Positions 31,122-41,771 of a DNA stretch of 64,000 bases are shown one piece after another. A program made the position numbers and the translations under genes. Position 1 is the stretch's first letter, and every line of letters begins with the position of its first letter. Origin of the DNA: Cylicocyclus nassatus. Taxonomy: Eukaryota > Nematoda > Chromadorea > Rhabditida > Strongylidae. The notes under the pieces are model-generated. The model searched no databases. It was not told the DNA's origin and worked only from the letters and a program-made list of their open reading frames with translations. The stretch lies in contig CATQJL010000112.1 of assembly GCA_958299035.1 (NCBI GenBank), forward strand, positions 44,288,941-44,352,940, given 5' to 3'.

Positions 31122-34100
31122 ATGGCATCGGATGCTAATAATTTCGCATCCAATGTTGAAGCTGTTTTACAAGATGCGGCAGCGTTACAAGCTTTTCGAG
31201 AATGGATCCGTCTTGTAAGTATTATATCACTGTTTGAAGCTTGAAAAATTAAAACTGTCATTGAATTGCACTATTTCTTTCATGACCGAAAGATTAAAAT
31301 AATTCATGTAAAACCGAAGACCAAACTTTTCCCCATATAAATTCTCCTCAAACTGCGACCTGCAAAGAATCTGTGCGAGCATCAGTACACAAAAAATACA
31401 GTTGTATGTTTTTGTCTTAACAAAGCATCTTCTCAGCTAAATGTAGATGGAGGCAGTAAATTCCGAGCTATGTTCAAATTGACTATCACACCTTATCAGC
31501 ACATCGACATTTCTCACAGTTATAGCAGCTTTGAGCAAAAGTAAAAAAAAATTAATAGGGTAGCAGTTTTGACACAAGGCCCATAATCAACATCAAAGTA
31601 AACTTTTGCATCGTTACTGGAACAGGAAATGAAGAAAAAATGTTAGAGAAACCAATGTTCAACGGAAAAAATTTCAGTCTGTAGCCCAGCAAATAAGCAG
31701 CATTTTGTGCAAGCCTCAACAGATGTAAGCGAATCAAAATTAATATACAGGGTGTCCCAAAAAATGTATCAAACGTTTGATCTTCAATAACTTAAGTTCC
31801 TTATACCAGAAACTTTCGCGGATTTTTGCATGCCATACGGCGGGGCTAGATTCAGCTTAGATTTAGAGTATAGAGCAAATCACCGATTTTTCTCAGTTAA
31901 TGTAGAGTTATGATAGGAATTTTCGACTAGTTTTAGGCTTCTGACAGACATGAATTGCTTCTTAAAATTCCAAAAAAACCCCAAGGAAGTCAAACTAAGG
32001 TTTTCAGGGATGGACCTAATTACAAAGTTCCCCGCTTGTGCTTCTTACGGTATACGCAGCGTAACGTTGAATGTTTGGGTTCTTTTCCAAAATTTACCAA
32101 ATCAACGTTGCAGTTGAAAACACGTCACAATCAATCAAATCAATAAAATAAAATCATCAATTGTTTTAAAACCTAATTTTGCAATTTTGTTTGCACTCTA
32201 ATTTCAATTTGAACTTTGCCTGACAAAGAGAACTTGATGTAGTATATTTTGGAAAAAGTCGAAAATTCAGCGTCACAGTGCGTATACCGTAGAACCCGAA
32301 GAGTACGGTAGCGGAACACTTTGTAATTAGGTTCAGCACTTCCGAAAGCCTTAGTTTGACGTTCTTCGGTTTTTTTTTTCGAAACTTTTAGAAGCAATTC
32401 TCGTCTGTCAGAAGCCTTAAATTAATCGAAATTTCCTACCGTAATCCTACCGTATCCAAGAGTAATCGATGATTTGCTCTATACTGTAAATCTAAGTTGA
32501 AGCTAGCCCTACCATATGGCACCCAAAAATCCACGAGAGCCTATCATATAAGGAAATTATTGAAGAACAAACGTTCCATACATTTTTGGGGCACCATGTA
32601 TTAGATCAAAAAATTTCGTATGCGTTACACGAAAAGTTTTGTTAATTGTAATCTATACGATCTTTTTGATCCTATCTTGAGACGAAAAAAAAATGCTTAT
32701 AGGTCCTCATCAGTTGCTGTTATAAAAAGTTTCGTATTTAGGATCCATCTCGACCGGCTGATTGCCTCACACTGTATTTCGCTATAAAAGGATACCAAAC
32801 GTTCCTTTCAAAGAACGATCCAAACACTTCCAGTATGGCTTGCACATTACATCGAAAGTTTATTAGGTTAGTGCTGGTCGAACTAACTGAGGACATCGGT
32901 ATTATGTGAAAAGTTTTCAGTCAGCGTACGGGTACTTGTTCGTTCCTTCCCGCGTCTGTGCGGAAGGAAATGTCCACAAGGGTGCATTCTCTCAACAGTC
33001 AAAATCCTCCTTATCCTGAACTGTTCGATCCTGTGCAGCCAGCACTTAGGAAGCAACTTGATGCTCTTCATGCGCAATTCGTCTCGTCTCATAGTTTCTT
33101 GGAGGTAAATTGAATGTCAAAATATTTCCATGTGAAGTACGAGTAGCTACAGTCTGTTACAGTTCATCGCTCGTGGCAGTGAAGGTTCTTCCTCCGCTAC
33201 GCCTGAGGATGACTTCCACCTGCTTCCAACAAGCTTTGCGCCAACATCGACCTTGATACGCGATAGTGGCAAGAAGAATAAGGGGTGAGAAAAACTTGTG
33301 TAGGCTGCTGCATGACGAAGGCGCAATACCTTTGGGCGCGAACGCGGTTTCATTAGCAGCAGAGCGCATGAGGCGCAGCATTTATAACGGTGAAGATACG
33401 CGCACGCAGCGTTCGCGCCCGTTCAACTAATACTGCTCATGCGACTTCGTCATGCAGCAGGCTTTGTGTATGCTTCATAGCAAAAATACAAGGTGTCCCA
33501 AAAATATGCCTACTGTTTGGTTGTTACTGGCGCTCTTATCTTGCTCTTATCTTGAGATCTTCCGAGATTTAGGTACCATTTCGTAGAACTGGCTTGAACT
33601 TAGACTCCACAGAATGGAGCGGATTACCGATTTCTCTTCATTACTGTAGGACTACGGTAGGAACTCGCACAGAAAAATTTCCATACAAATCTGGAAAATT
33701 GTGTAACAAGGTTTTTATGCATGCTGGTTTCACCAAATAACTTTGCGCAAAGCTTTTCTATTGATGTAATCAAATTTTGACACATGTCAGAAATCGGTCG
33801 TCACGGTCTATCTGGTATAACTTATGAAAAGAGTTACGGTGAGTTGCGAATTTCACATTCAAAATTATCTGCTCATCAACCTAGTGTAGGAGTCTTCAGC
33901 TTTCTCAGTTTGTTTAGAACTGAGGTATAACCTTTAATGAAGCAAAACCCTCTCCCTACCGTAATCCTACAGTAATGAAGAGGGATCGATAATTCGCTCT
34001 GCACTGTAAATTCAAGATGGAGCCAGCTCTACGAATTGGTACGTGAAGCTTATCGGAAGGCTTTTCGGACTTCATGACAAGAAAGTTACTAACAACCACA

Positions 34101-34149
34101 TTTTTGGGCCCCTTGTAGAATTCTACTTAAGAGTTAAGACATAAAAGGT

Positions 34150-34180
<31 letters not shown>

Positions 34181-36489
34181 TTCATACGCTCTATGGCGTT
34201 CCTTACAAAAAGAACAAGAGAAAAAAAATACACACACAGTAAATCGACACCCCAGTTTACAGCTAATTTGATTTATCCTAAGGTTATATTTCGTAGGTTC
34301 AAAACTCGTGCATATTCGTGTGATGCGTCCACCAGTCGTGATAATGATGATAGTTCCCGAGGCATTATCATCGACCGAGAGAGACACCTTTTTAAGGTGA
34401 GGAAATTAACGCTTTATTTTATAATATTACACTTCTGACAGGGCCTATTGGGCAAAGTAATCTAGGAAATCAATTTTGAAAGTTTTCAAGATTTTCTGTC
34501 AGTCCATTAGTGACTGCTTTTGAACATTTTTTGCTTTGAGAGCCCAATTCTTTTCAACTTACAATTATCTCTATTTCCTAATTCTGGATAAAGTCCCTGT
34601 TAGTAGAAAGTAATCAAATTCTATAAAAGAAATTTTTACGTGTGGACACAAAGAGGTAAAGAGAATTTGCGTTTTCTAACGAACTAGCCAAAATTCTGGT
34701 ACCGACTGGGCCACTTAACATTATTACCGGGACCATATAGTCTAAACCATGTACAGAGTACGAGTGATTTTTCCCCACCACTCTGCACCAAAGAGAGGAG
34801 GTAGTGGAACGAACACCTCAATTAGGAGCCGCCTCCGAGGACTACTGGTCCTAACACGATGCGCAACAATAGAGGAAAAGACCAGCAGCCCGTGGAAGCG
34901 GTGCCTAATTGAGGTGCTCTTTCCTCTGTCCAAAAAGAGGCAATGTGCCTCTTTAGTTTACGGGCAAAGAATCTTGCGGGACAAACATATCTCTTTGAAA
35001 ACAGATTCTGTTTTATACATATTATTGATTCATTGTTCACTAATAAAATAAAAAAATACTCTGCAGCATAGCGATGGTTCGATCCGGCACGATATTCCCG
35101 AAGCACGAGAAGCCTTCGCTTCAGTCTTAACTGAACGGCTTGAGGTTATCAGTAAGGAACTGGAGAGAAGCGATGCAAATACTTATGCTCGGTGGGTTCT
35201 AGCTCAATAATTACGCATCCCTGAGCAAGCCAGAAATACAAATAAACGCTAATTTTAGTGACCTGCCGCCAGATCTCGCAGCATGTTCGCTACTGCCTTC
35301 ACTTCATGATAATCGCATATTAGAAGAGACAACAAGTGACGAGGAAGTTGAAAAATATGTGGGCAGAATTGATGGAACTCGTCGAAGATCTGGTAAGGCT
35401 GGACGTACAACTTCACATTTTCAGTGAAAAAATCAATGATTTTAGAGTCTACATCTCCAGTTCTATTCAATTTCCGCCCGACCAAAGCTAATCCTTACGA
35501 GAACGGATTTGCCCCACCACCTGCGCAGGAATCACATTTTCCCTTTCCTAGTTTACCCACACCTCCCGTGTTTCCTTGCAAATCTAATAAGTAAGAAAAT
35601 ATAGTAAATGGATACATTTCTCATTGCTCAAGGGACTATTTTAGATCTATGGACTATCGACTTTCTGACTCCAGTGGTTTTTGCAGTTCTGAGAGTGCCT
35701 ACTGGTCGGAAAGAAGTTTTGGCAAAAAGAAAATGAGTGAGTTCTTTATGATTCACTGGAACAACATCGATGGCGTTTTGTTGTTCCACATTCGTAAAGG
35801 GAAGATCTGCTTTTGACCTGAAAAATGGAGAATTTTGATCAATATATAGAAATTAGTTGATTCATTTTCGAGTCAATTTTTTCACAAATTTTCGAAACAT
35901 TTCTCTATTTTCATTTTCTTCACCTATTGTATCCTTAATTTCTTCAAAGCAGATCTTCTAGGAGAACACTTTCTTATGACTTCTGCTACAAGATTCATAT
36001 CTCATATTCAACTTCCAGGTTTGGATGCTCATTCCTATCAACTTGGGACACGCAGTCTACCCAGAAGACCATCGCATCCTGCACCCACACATAACATCTT
36101 TGCAACTCTAAAGTGAGTTTAGTTAGCCAAGAATATCACAAGGTAAAAATTTTACTTTAGTTGTCGGATTGATGCACCACCGCTAACGCTGGTCTTGCGA
36201 GAGAATGGTCAGCCACCTATGGTGGCGAAAATTCCGTCAGAAATCATTACTCTAGCGAAATTTCGTAGAATATTTGGTGTATCACGAACAGAAAACAAAA
36301 GGTTTGTATAATTCAAAAAGCTCTTCTACTCATCTTTATCAAACTTCTTCCAGATTTCTTTTCAAAAGCACTTGCGAAGATGATTCGGCTCCATATCAGT
36401 GGAGTGTCATCACCGATGATGACGCCGTGCTGCCACTGTTTGATGGAAAAATCACAGCCGAATGCCGACATTTTAACGAAGCGCTGTAG
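31122..36489 (+). CDS. pry-1: Axin (PRY-1-type scaffold of the beta-catenin destruction complex)
   Basis: Twelve exons keep frame throughout: 31122-31214, 32742-32866, 32921-33104, 33163-33284, 34297-34396, 35067-35191, 35259-35392, 35446-35590, 35645-35736, 36019-36112, 36161-36301, 36354-36489 (496 aa). RGS domain at about residues 12-140 (LQDAAALQAFREWIRL, DCLTLYFAIKGYQTF, ALRKQLDALHAQF). At about 225-242 the helix FASVLTERLEVISKELER resembles the GSK3-binding helix of Axin. At about 276-287 SDEEVEKYVGRI may be the beta-catenin-binding helix. A DIX domain closes the protein (PPMVAKIPSEIITLAKFRRI, DDDAVLPLFDGKI). Known role: scaffold for GSK3/beta-catenin in Wnt signalling, cytoplasmic. The start sits directly on a TTACAG acceptor, so trans-splicing or an upstream 5' exon is likely. 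Shorter than vertebrate Axin. An AXL-1-type paralogue cannot be excluded. Confidence 0.9.
31748..32598. mobile_element. CAGGGTGTCCC foldback in Axin intron 1
   Basis: Left CAGGGTGTCCCAAAAAATGT, right the inverted but diverged ACATTTTTGGGGCACCATG, with TA on both sides. Inner arms pair over the CGTATACCGTAG / TACGGTATACGC region and GAAGCCTTAAATTAATCGA-type segments. It makes up more than half of intron 1. Same family as 33489, 43446 and 57153. Confidence 0.8.
33305..33460. mobile_element. Small foldback MITE in Axin intron 4
   Basis: CTGCTGCATGACGAAG (left) and CTTCGTCATGCAGCAG (right) are exact complements. The arms also pair through GGGCGCGAACGCGG / GCGTTCGCGCCC. Centre near 33385, GC-rich. 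Confidence 0.7.
33489..34115. mobile_element. CAAGGTGTCCC foldback in Axin intron 4
   Basis: Left CAAGGTGTCCCAAAAATATG, right TTTTTGGGCCCCTTG, flanked by TA. Inner arms pair across CTGTAGGACTACGGTAGG / CCTACCGTAATCCTACAG. It is the second copy of this family within the same gene. Confidence 0.75.
34148..34230 (-). repeat. LINE-like 3' end with TTTA microsatellite
   Basis: A run of TTTATTTA units is followed by TTCATACGCTCTATGGCGTTCC. Read on the minus strand this is GGAACGCC(A)TAGAGCGTAT plus an AATA tail, matching the piece at 51957 in the aminopeptidase intron. Typical of a short non-LTR 3' end. Confidence 0.5.
34770..34945. repeat. Foldback in Axin intron 5
   Basis: ACACCTCAATTAGGAGCCGC pairs with AGCGGTGCCTAATTGAGGTG around a centre near 34865 (GGACTACTGGTC / GACCAGCAGCCC). 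Ends are not sharply defined. Confidence 0.55.
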
Positions 36490-38605
36490 TACTACCACAT
36501 TTTTGTATGCACATATTGCTTTAAACGAGTTAGAGAGAAAAAGAACTATGTTTCAAAGTCATTTGTATCGGTTGCTTTCACAGGGTTTGTTGCGCGCTCA
36601 CTTAGCTTTGTTTATATCTATTTGCTCAATGTTTTTTGTATAAATCGTTTCATACTTTTTCAAATTTTACTACTCTTTTGAGAAGAGAAAGTTGCCATAT
36701 TATATTAGGTTATCCCGAAAGTTTCGGTTTTTTGTGAACCGCTATAAAACTACGCACAATAAAGACCTGCATAAGTTTCAACATGCATCCGATGCAGCTT
36801 TTCCTTCTCTTTCTTATGCTTACATTCACGAGTCACAATCCTGAATGCTTTTTTGGTAATTGCCACAATTCTTTACTCGTCATTTTTATCTGCTTAAAGT
36901 AGGCTAATTTTTGCCGGAAGATCAAGTATGGCACAAATAGAACAATTTCCGGACTATGGAAGCATTATTCTCCTAACCTGCTGCTTTTAGCCAAAAAATT
37001 ATTTCTTTGGAGGTCTCGATTTTTGATAAACATGAAACGCACAACTACAGCAAAAACATTAAAGCTTTTAAAAATTGTGCGAATTGGAACTTGATGCTAA
37101 TAAACATTATTTTATGCAACATAACGAAGTTTAATTTGCTTTTGAAAATCAGCTTTTTGGGATTTTCGATAACTTTACGTGTAGACGTAACAAAAAAGCC
37201 ACGTTTTCAAAATAGATAGTTATCTAGAACTTAATAAACGTGGCCCATGTAAACCTAAAATAAGTACAATGTAACCAAAAATTTGCTTTACAAAACATTT
37301 ATTAGCGCTTTTTGGAAATAGCAGGAGAAATTTTTTTTTAATTCAGGAAAGATTTGGCTTTACGTTGAGCTGCTCAAAAAGCCATGGCGATAACATCGCA
37401 AAAACCGGGTAGATCAGAGAGCAATTACAGCTGCAAGAAAGAGGATAAAAATTTGAATCAAACGATACCGAGATCGTCCATGCGTTGGTGTTCTGTTCTG
37501 TGGGTTATAGTGAGTGATGAAACAATCGACAAAATTTTCGGGACAATTTGATACAATAGACTCTCTCATTGAAAATGTCGCCGGCTCGCTTGCCCGCGAA
37601 CTATAGGGTTTTGCTTGATCGCGAGAGTAGGTGAGTTTGCGGCTTGCACACGCAGGATGTCACAAGGCCTCAAGCCAGCTAAACCATCCCGTACTTTTCA
37701 GAATTTTCTCACATAACTGGAAGCTACCATTTGATAGCAGAAAAGCGCTTGAAAGAAGAAAGAATTGAGGAAGCTCAATGCGCGTGCAATGGCCGCAAGC
37801 TCACCAACTCTCGCGGTCACATAGCGTCCTATCGGTGGCTCTGCGCCGCTTCTGCGAACGACAAAAAGTTGCGGAGCCACCTTTTTTCATCGCTCATTTT
37901 CAGATGGAAAACAAAGACAGAAAATGATCTGATCGCATGAGATGTTAGCGTCTTCGAGAGCTACAGCCCACACATTACTCTTTGTGAAAAATTTAGATTC
38001 TAGAAACTTTAGAAATCTTTTACCCAAAATATCCAAATTGGCCGTGTTGCGATGTCGCGGAAAACCATAAGTCCGAACAGGTACGCTCGCTATCATATAG
38101 CGTTCATAAAGGACTTCAATCTGGTTACGATAACTTTCTCATAAAAACACGAACTTTGAATTTTATTCTGCATTTTCATAAAATAAAACTAAGTCCCTCT
38201 TCAAAACAAAACTCTTCACATGGGAAGTGGTTCCAGAATCCTAACAAATGCCTGAGTAAATTGGATGCCCTTTATCATCCTTCAATCTGTGCTGATGAGT
38301 TTCTTTGATGAAATTGGCTCTTGTTAGTGCGTGCACATGACATTATCTGCACATCACAACTGATATATGCTTCGTAGCTTGTAGCTCAGCCACCTGTCAT
38401 TCTGTGAGCATGCATGCAACATAATAAGTCTAAAATTATGGAAATGAATGGGTCTAAAAAAGCACAGTCTGGTAGGTTTCAGAATTCCACCTACGGTTAA
38501 GCAGAGCTCCTTTTGTTACCAGTTTCATCTCTGGATTCGGAACTGACAAACTTCTAGTAACAATTAATTTCGTAGATGTACTACCGTTCCGAAGTCGATA
38601 AGAGC
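36490..38605. other. Post-Axin intergenic DNA
   Basis: At 36706 TTAGGTTATCCCGAAAGTTT looks like a mariner/MITE terminal repeat with no visible partner. Around 37610-37830 an imperfect inverted pair (CGCGAGAGTAGGTGAGTTTG / AAGCTCACCAACTCTCGCG) suggests a small foldback. No gene is supported in this stretch. The two overlapping frames near 37700-37940 lie on the inverted pair. Confidence 0.4.
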
Positions 38606-38745
38606 CTAGCAAGGGAATGGTCAGAAGAAGTGGCCACTCCGACTAACAATAAGCTGCATGGCATTGGATGCAGCATAGAACGCTGATTTCGAATCTGTAT
38701 TCCTGCTGTAATCTGCTTAGCGCCTACGTGGAAGAAGTTATATTA
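38606..38745. mobile_element. Half copy of the CTAACAAGGGAA foldback family
   Basis: CTAGCAAGGGAATGGTCAGA and GATGCAGCATAGAACGCTGAT match the left arm of the element at 61431, but no right arm follows. Truncated where the next repeat begins. Confidence 0.65.
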
Positions 38746-38996
38746 CTTACTTAGATACTTAGATGGCCCGTCTTGACGTGGCGTGCGGGCCTCAGCACAA
38801 AAATTTCATTTGTCCTTGTCCCTCAATTCAGACATCCACGATCTTGTTACCGTCGGTGGCTGTGTCCAAGAGTTCCAGGTGCGGTAATCGTGACCAGCTA
38901 ATTTCTCAGCTGGCCCATCCGTTCCACGACACGACTGCCCATCTCGTTAATAATCTCCAGGGTCAAGCAAGGGGTGTGGCACACGATCGCTAGTTA
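38746..38996 (-). repeat. Probable retroelement 3' end with TAAG tail
   Basis: On the minus strand a GC-richer unit (GGTCACGATTACCGCACCTG, ACTCTTGGACACAGCCACCG) ends in CATCTAAGTATCTAAGTAAG. A tetranucleotide tail of this sort is typical of LINE/SINE 3' ends. A 76-codon plus frame over it is not gene-like. Family not named. Confidence 0.45.
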
Positions 38997-39467
38997 CGAT
39001 CCCTTCCCCCCCCCCCTCCGAATTATATACCTAAGATAGCATTACCTGAAGGCCATGTTAAACGTAATGGGCAACATATCCATAATGAGCATGTCAATTA
39101 ACCCCTGTAGACAAAGTTTGAGCGAATTCTTGAAGATTCAAGATACTAGGCTACCTAAGTGAAATGGTCGTTTTCCAACATGATTAACTTTGTTTCAAAG
39201 GTGAATTAGCCATCCGTTTTGCACTCAGGACAAAGCACTACTTCTTTGTCCATCTCAGAAATCCCGCTTCAAAAGACCTCCAAACTATGAAATTAGAGGT
39301 CGTCCAAAAGCACGTTTTTCCCATTCTCCGCTTTTTGATGGCTGTGCTTTCACCAACTATCACTCACAGCAAAGAACGAATCAGGCTCAAATCACTTCTG
39401 TGAAAACTAGGACATCTAGGCTATCGATCTATACAGATATGGTTTGCTAAAATGTTTTTATGGCATA
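38997..39467. other. No gene recognised
   Basis: Begins with a poly-C tract (about 39006-39017), then unique-looking AT-rich DNA. No frame of note. Confidence 0.35.
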
Positions 39468-39743
39468 CTAGATGGCAAACCCGGCTCCGCCCGGGACCAA
39501 ACTTTGCACACATACACTTTGGGGCAGGGAGCGTGTCATAGTCTACTTTTTGCAAAAAATCGATAAAATCGATATCGATCGATAACGAAAAGTAGCCTAT
39601 GACACGCTCCCTGCCCCGAAGTATATGTGTGCCAAGTTTGGTCCAAATCGGTTTAGAAATAAAAATTTCTATTCCGCACATACGTACAGACAGACAGACA
39701 GACAGACATACAGACAGACAGACATTCAGCTTTATATATAAGA
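39468..39743 (-). mobile_element. Helitron-like element, copy 2
   Basis: Minus-strand 5' end TCTTATATATAAAGCTGAAT, GTCTGTCTG repeats, then GGCACACATATAC, an ATCGAT-rich middle, a CCCGGGCGGAGCCGGG hairpin and CTAG before T. Lies between A and T. 276 bp. Confidence 0.75.
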
Positions 39744-39825
39744 TTTAATGGGGTGTGTCACACCCCCTTGAAAGCTGTGGCTGCCACAGCTTTTGACGGG
39801 GTGTGCCACACCCCATCTTATATAT
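39744..39825. repeat. 82-bp palindromic spacer between two Helitrons
   Basis: TGGGGTGTGTCACACCCC and GGGGTGTGCCACACCCCA flank AAAGCTGTGGC-TGCCACAGCTTTT, so the entire spacer is an inverted repeat. It separates two Helitron 5' ends facing each other and could form a hairpin. Confidence 0.65.
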
Positions 39826-40111
39826 AAAGCTGAATGTCTGTTTGTCTGTATGTATGTATGTATGTCTGTGTGTACGTATGTTCCGAATAGAAAATTCCAT
39901 TTCTGAACCGATCCGGACCAAACTTGGCACACATACATTTCGGGCCCCGGCGGGTGTCATAGGCTACTTTTCGTCATCGATGATATCGATTTTATCGATT
40001 TTTTGCAAAATTTGAGCTACGGGGCTAGGAGTTGGCACAGGGGGGTAATCGAGCATGCTGATTACGAATATAACAATGACAGGGCCGGGCGGAGCCGGGT
40101 AAGTCAACTAG
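39826..40111 (+). mobile_element. Helitron-like element, copy 3
   Basis: 5' TCTTATATATAAAGCTGAAT, GTCTGT repeats, 3' GGGCCGGGCGGAGCCGGGT hairpin then CTAG before T. 286 bp, head to head with copy 2. Close in sequence to copy 1, but without its internal duplication. Confidence 0.75.
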
Positions 40112-40907
40112 TTAACTATATGAAAAAACATTTTTAGCGAACAGTATTTATACGAATCGATAGCCTGAACCTCGTAGATTCCATAAGATACGATAGATTC
40201 CATACGATTCTCGATTTTTCGGGCAGCTGAGTCTTTTTATTCTTAACCTTATAATTCAAGGTTTATAAGAGCTTTGCAAAAGCAAGAGAGCCATCTTGTA
40301 GAGCTTGGTTTGCTCGATTCAATGGTACTTTGCAACCTGTTTAGAAGTGAGAAGTGTATGACTTATTGCGGTTAAAATTCAAAACGGGCATTATTTCCAG
40401 ACAACTAATAATTGATGGTCCTCAGGTCACTGATAGAGCAATTTGAGGTTGCGAGTAAATACTCATCACTAGCTTTTCTTGGTAGTCGAAGACAGTTTTT
40501 GTGAATACGTTCTTTAGGCGGCACGTAGGGCACTTTCGTCCAAACACACATAGCTCTGTAAGCGGCACGAAGGGTATTTTGATTGGGCAAGGAAATATAC
40601 TTTTGCATGTTTGGGGCAGATCTTATAAATGAGTTTAGGTTCTTAGGTGGCACCTAGGCAATTTGAGGATACGTTGTGAGTAAGAGCTTGGCTTCTTTTT
40701 TTCCAGTGAGACAGTAAAATATTTTCTTTATAAATATGTTTTTTCAAGGCGAAATCCAGGAATTTTGCTTTTCGTTTTCCCACCTTTTCGGAGCCTTTTC
40801 GTCGTGCTGAAACCATATCTAGGCTTTCTCAGTGCATGAAATTGACTAAAATAAATTAGACCTTCCAGATGTGGTTTTTCGCTCCAAACTTCATTGATAG
40901 ATTTTAG
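40112..40907. other. No gene recognised
   Basis: AT-rich, with an 82-codon minus frame near 40405-40653 without a domain. The recurring GGCAC(G)TAGGGC words (40520, 40572, 40650) are noted but not assigned. Confidence 0.35.
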
Positions 40908-41771
40908 GTCGTTCCATAAGTTCGTAGCGTTTACATAAACCAACAAAATCATCAATTTTCACAAAAAATCAGCCAATAACGTATTCTTCAACGTAAGCAC
41001 GACTTTCTACATTCCTGTCTGCTTTTCAATCGCAATTTTTCAATCGGCAGCGCGCCGGGTCCAAAAAAGTCATCCAACCAGCGCTCAGATCACCCACTGA
41101 AACTGAAACGTGCACCATTCATAAGGTTTGCGAAAGAGCAGAACAAATGATAATCTAATAGAGCGAGGTTTAAGGAATTTTTTGGGTGCTGAAGTACCTC
41201 CTAGTCATTTCTTGCAGGACAGTTTTGACAACGTTTGTCGTATTAGGTCATGTTTCATCACGCAGAAAAAATCACTGAAACTGTTTTTTTGGCTTTTTCT
41301 GCGGCATGGCCTCGTTAAGACGTTGCAGTTGGCTTGCATACGGTATGGTCAACCGTCTTCTTCTTGTACGGCAATTTTTGGTGCAAGACGTCCTGCCCAC
41401 CTCCCGAAAAGTCTTGTTCAGGGACATCCTGCTCAGCCTTCCGTCTTTTGTAGTAATCCCAACATTTTTCTTCTCATAGTGATTGGCGAAGGCCTTGTTC
41501 TATAATCGGCAAGAATCTGTGCAAAAACGTTTCAGTTTATAACAAAAAGAATGCGCGAATGCCGAATTGCTCCTTTTTGCCTTTCAAGATTTCCATACTT
41601 GGAAGCCAAGAGATCCGAGTAGACCAGCTTTCCACTTGAATTAGTAGGTAGATGTTGAAGAGGATAATCAGCTTTTTCTAGTGATGTACGCATTTTGCCA
41701 TATTTCATCCACTCCTCAAAGAAGTGAGGACGAAAATGAAAACGCTACGGACTTATGAAACGACCTAATAT
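40908..41771 (-). mobile_element. Mariner relic with both terminal repeats
   Basis: Left TTAGGTCGTTCCATAAGTTC and right GACTTATGAAACGACCTAA are inverted, spanning 864 bp, below the about 1.3 kb of an intact mariner. Minus-strand fragments near the left end (NVESRAYVEEYVIG) match the position of the transposase C-terminus, but stops and frameshifts dominate. A 125-codon plus frame crosses it and is not convincing. It shares text with 17882-18480 (CAAAAAAGTCATCCAACCA against CAAAAAGTCGTCCAACCA). Confidence 0.65.

Noticed and set aside
39670..39900. Tandem CAGACAGACAGA / GTCTGTCTG tracts, considered as a CRISPR-like or satellite array
   Set aside because: Irregular 4-bp microsatellite within the 5' part of Helitron-like elements, no spacers; no CRISPR array exists in this eukaryotic window.
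41128..41505. 125-codon plus-strand frame
   Set aside because: It lies antisense across a mariner relic bounded by inverted terminal repeats.
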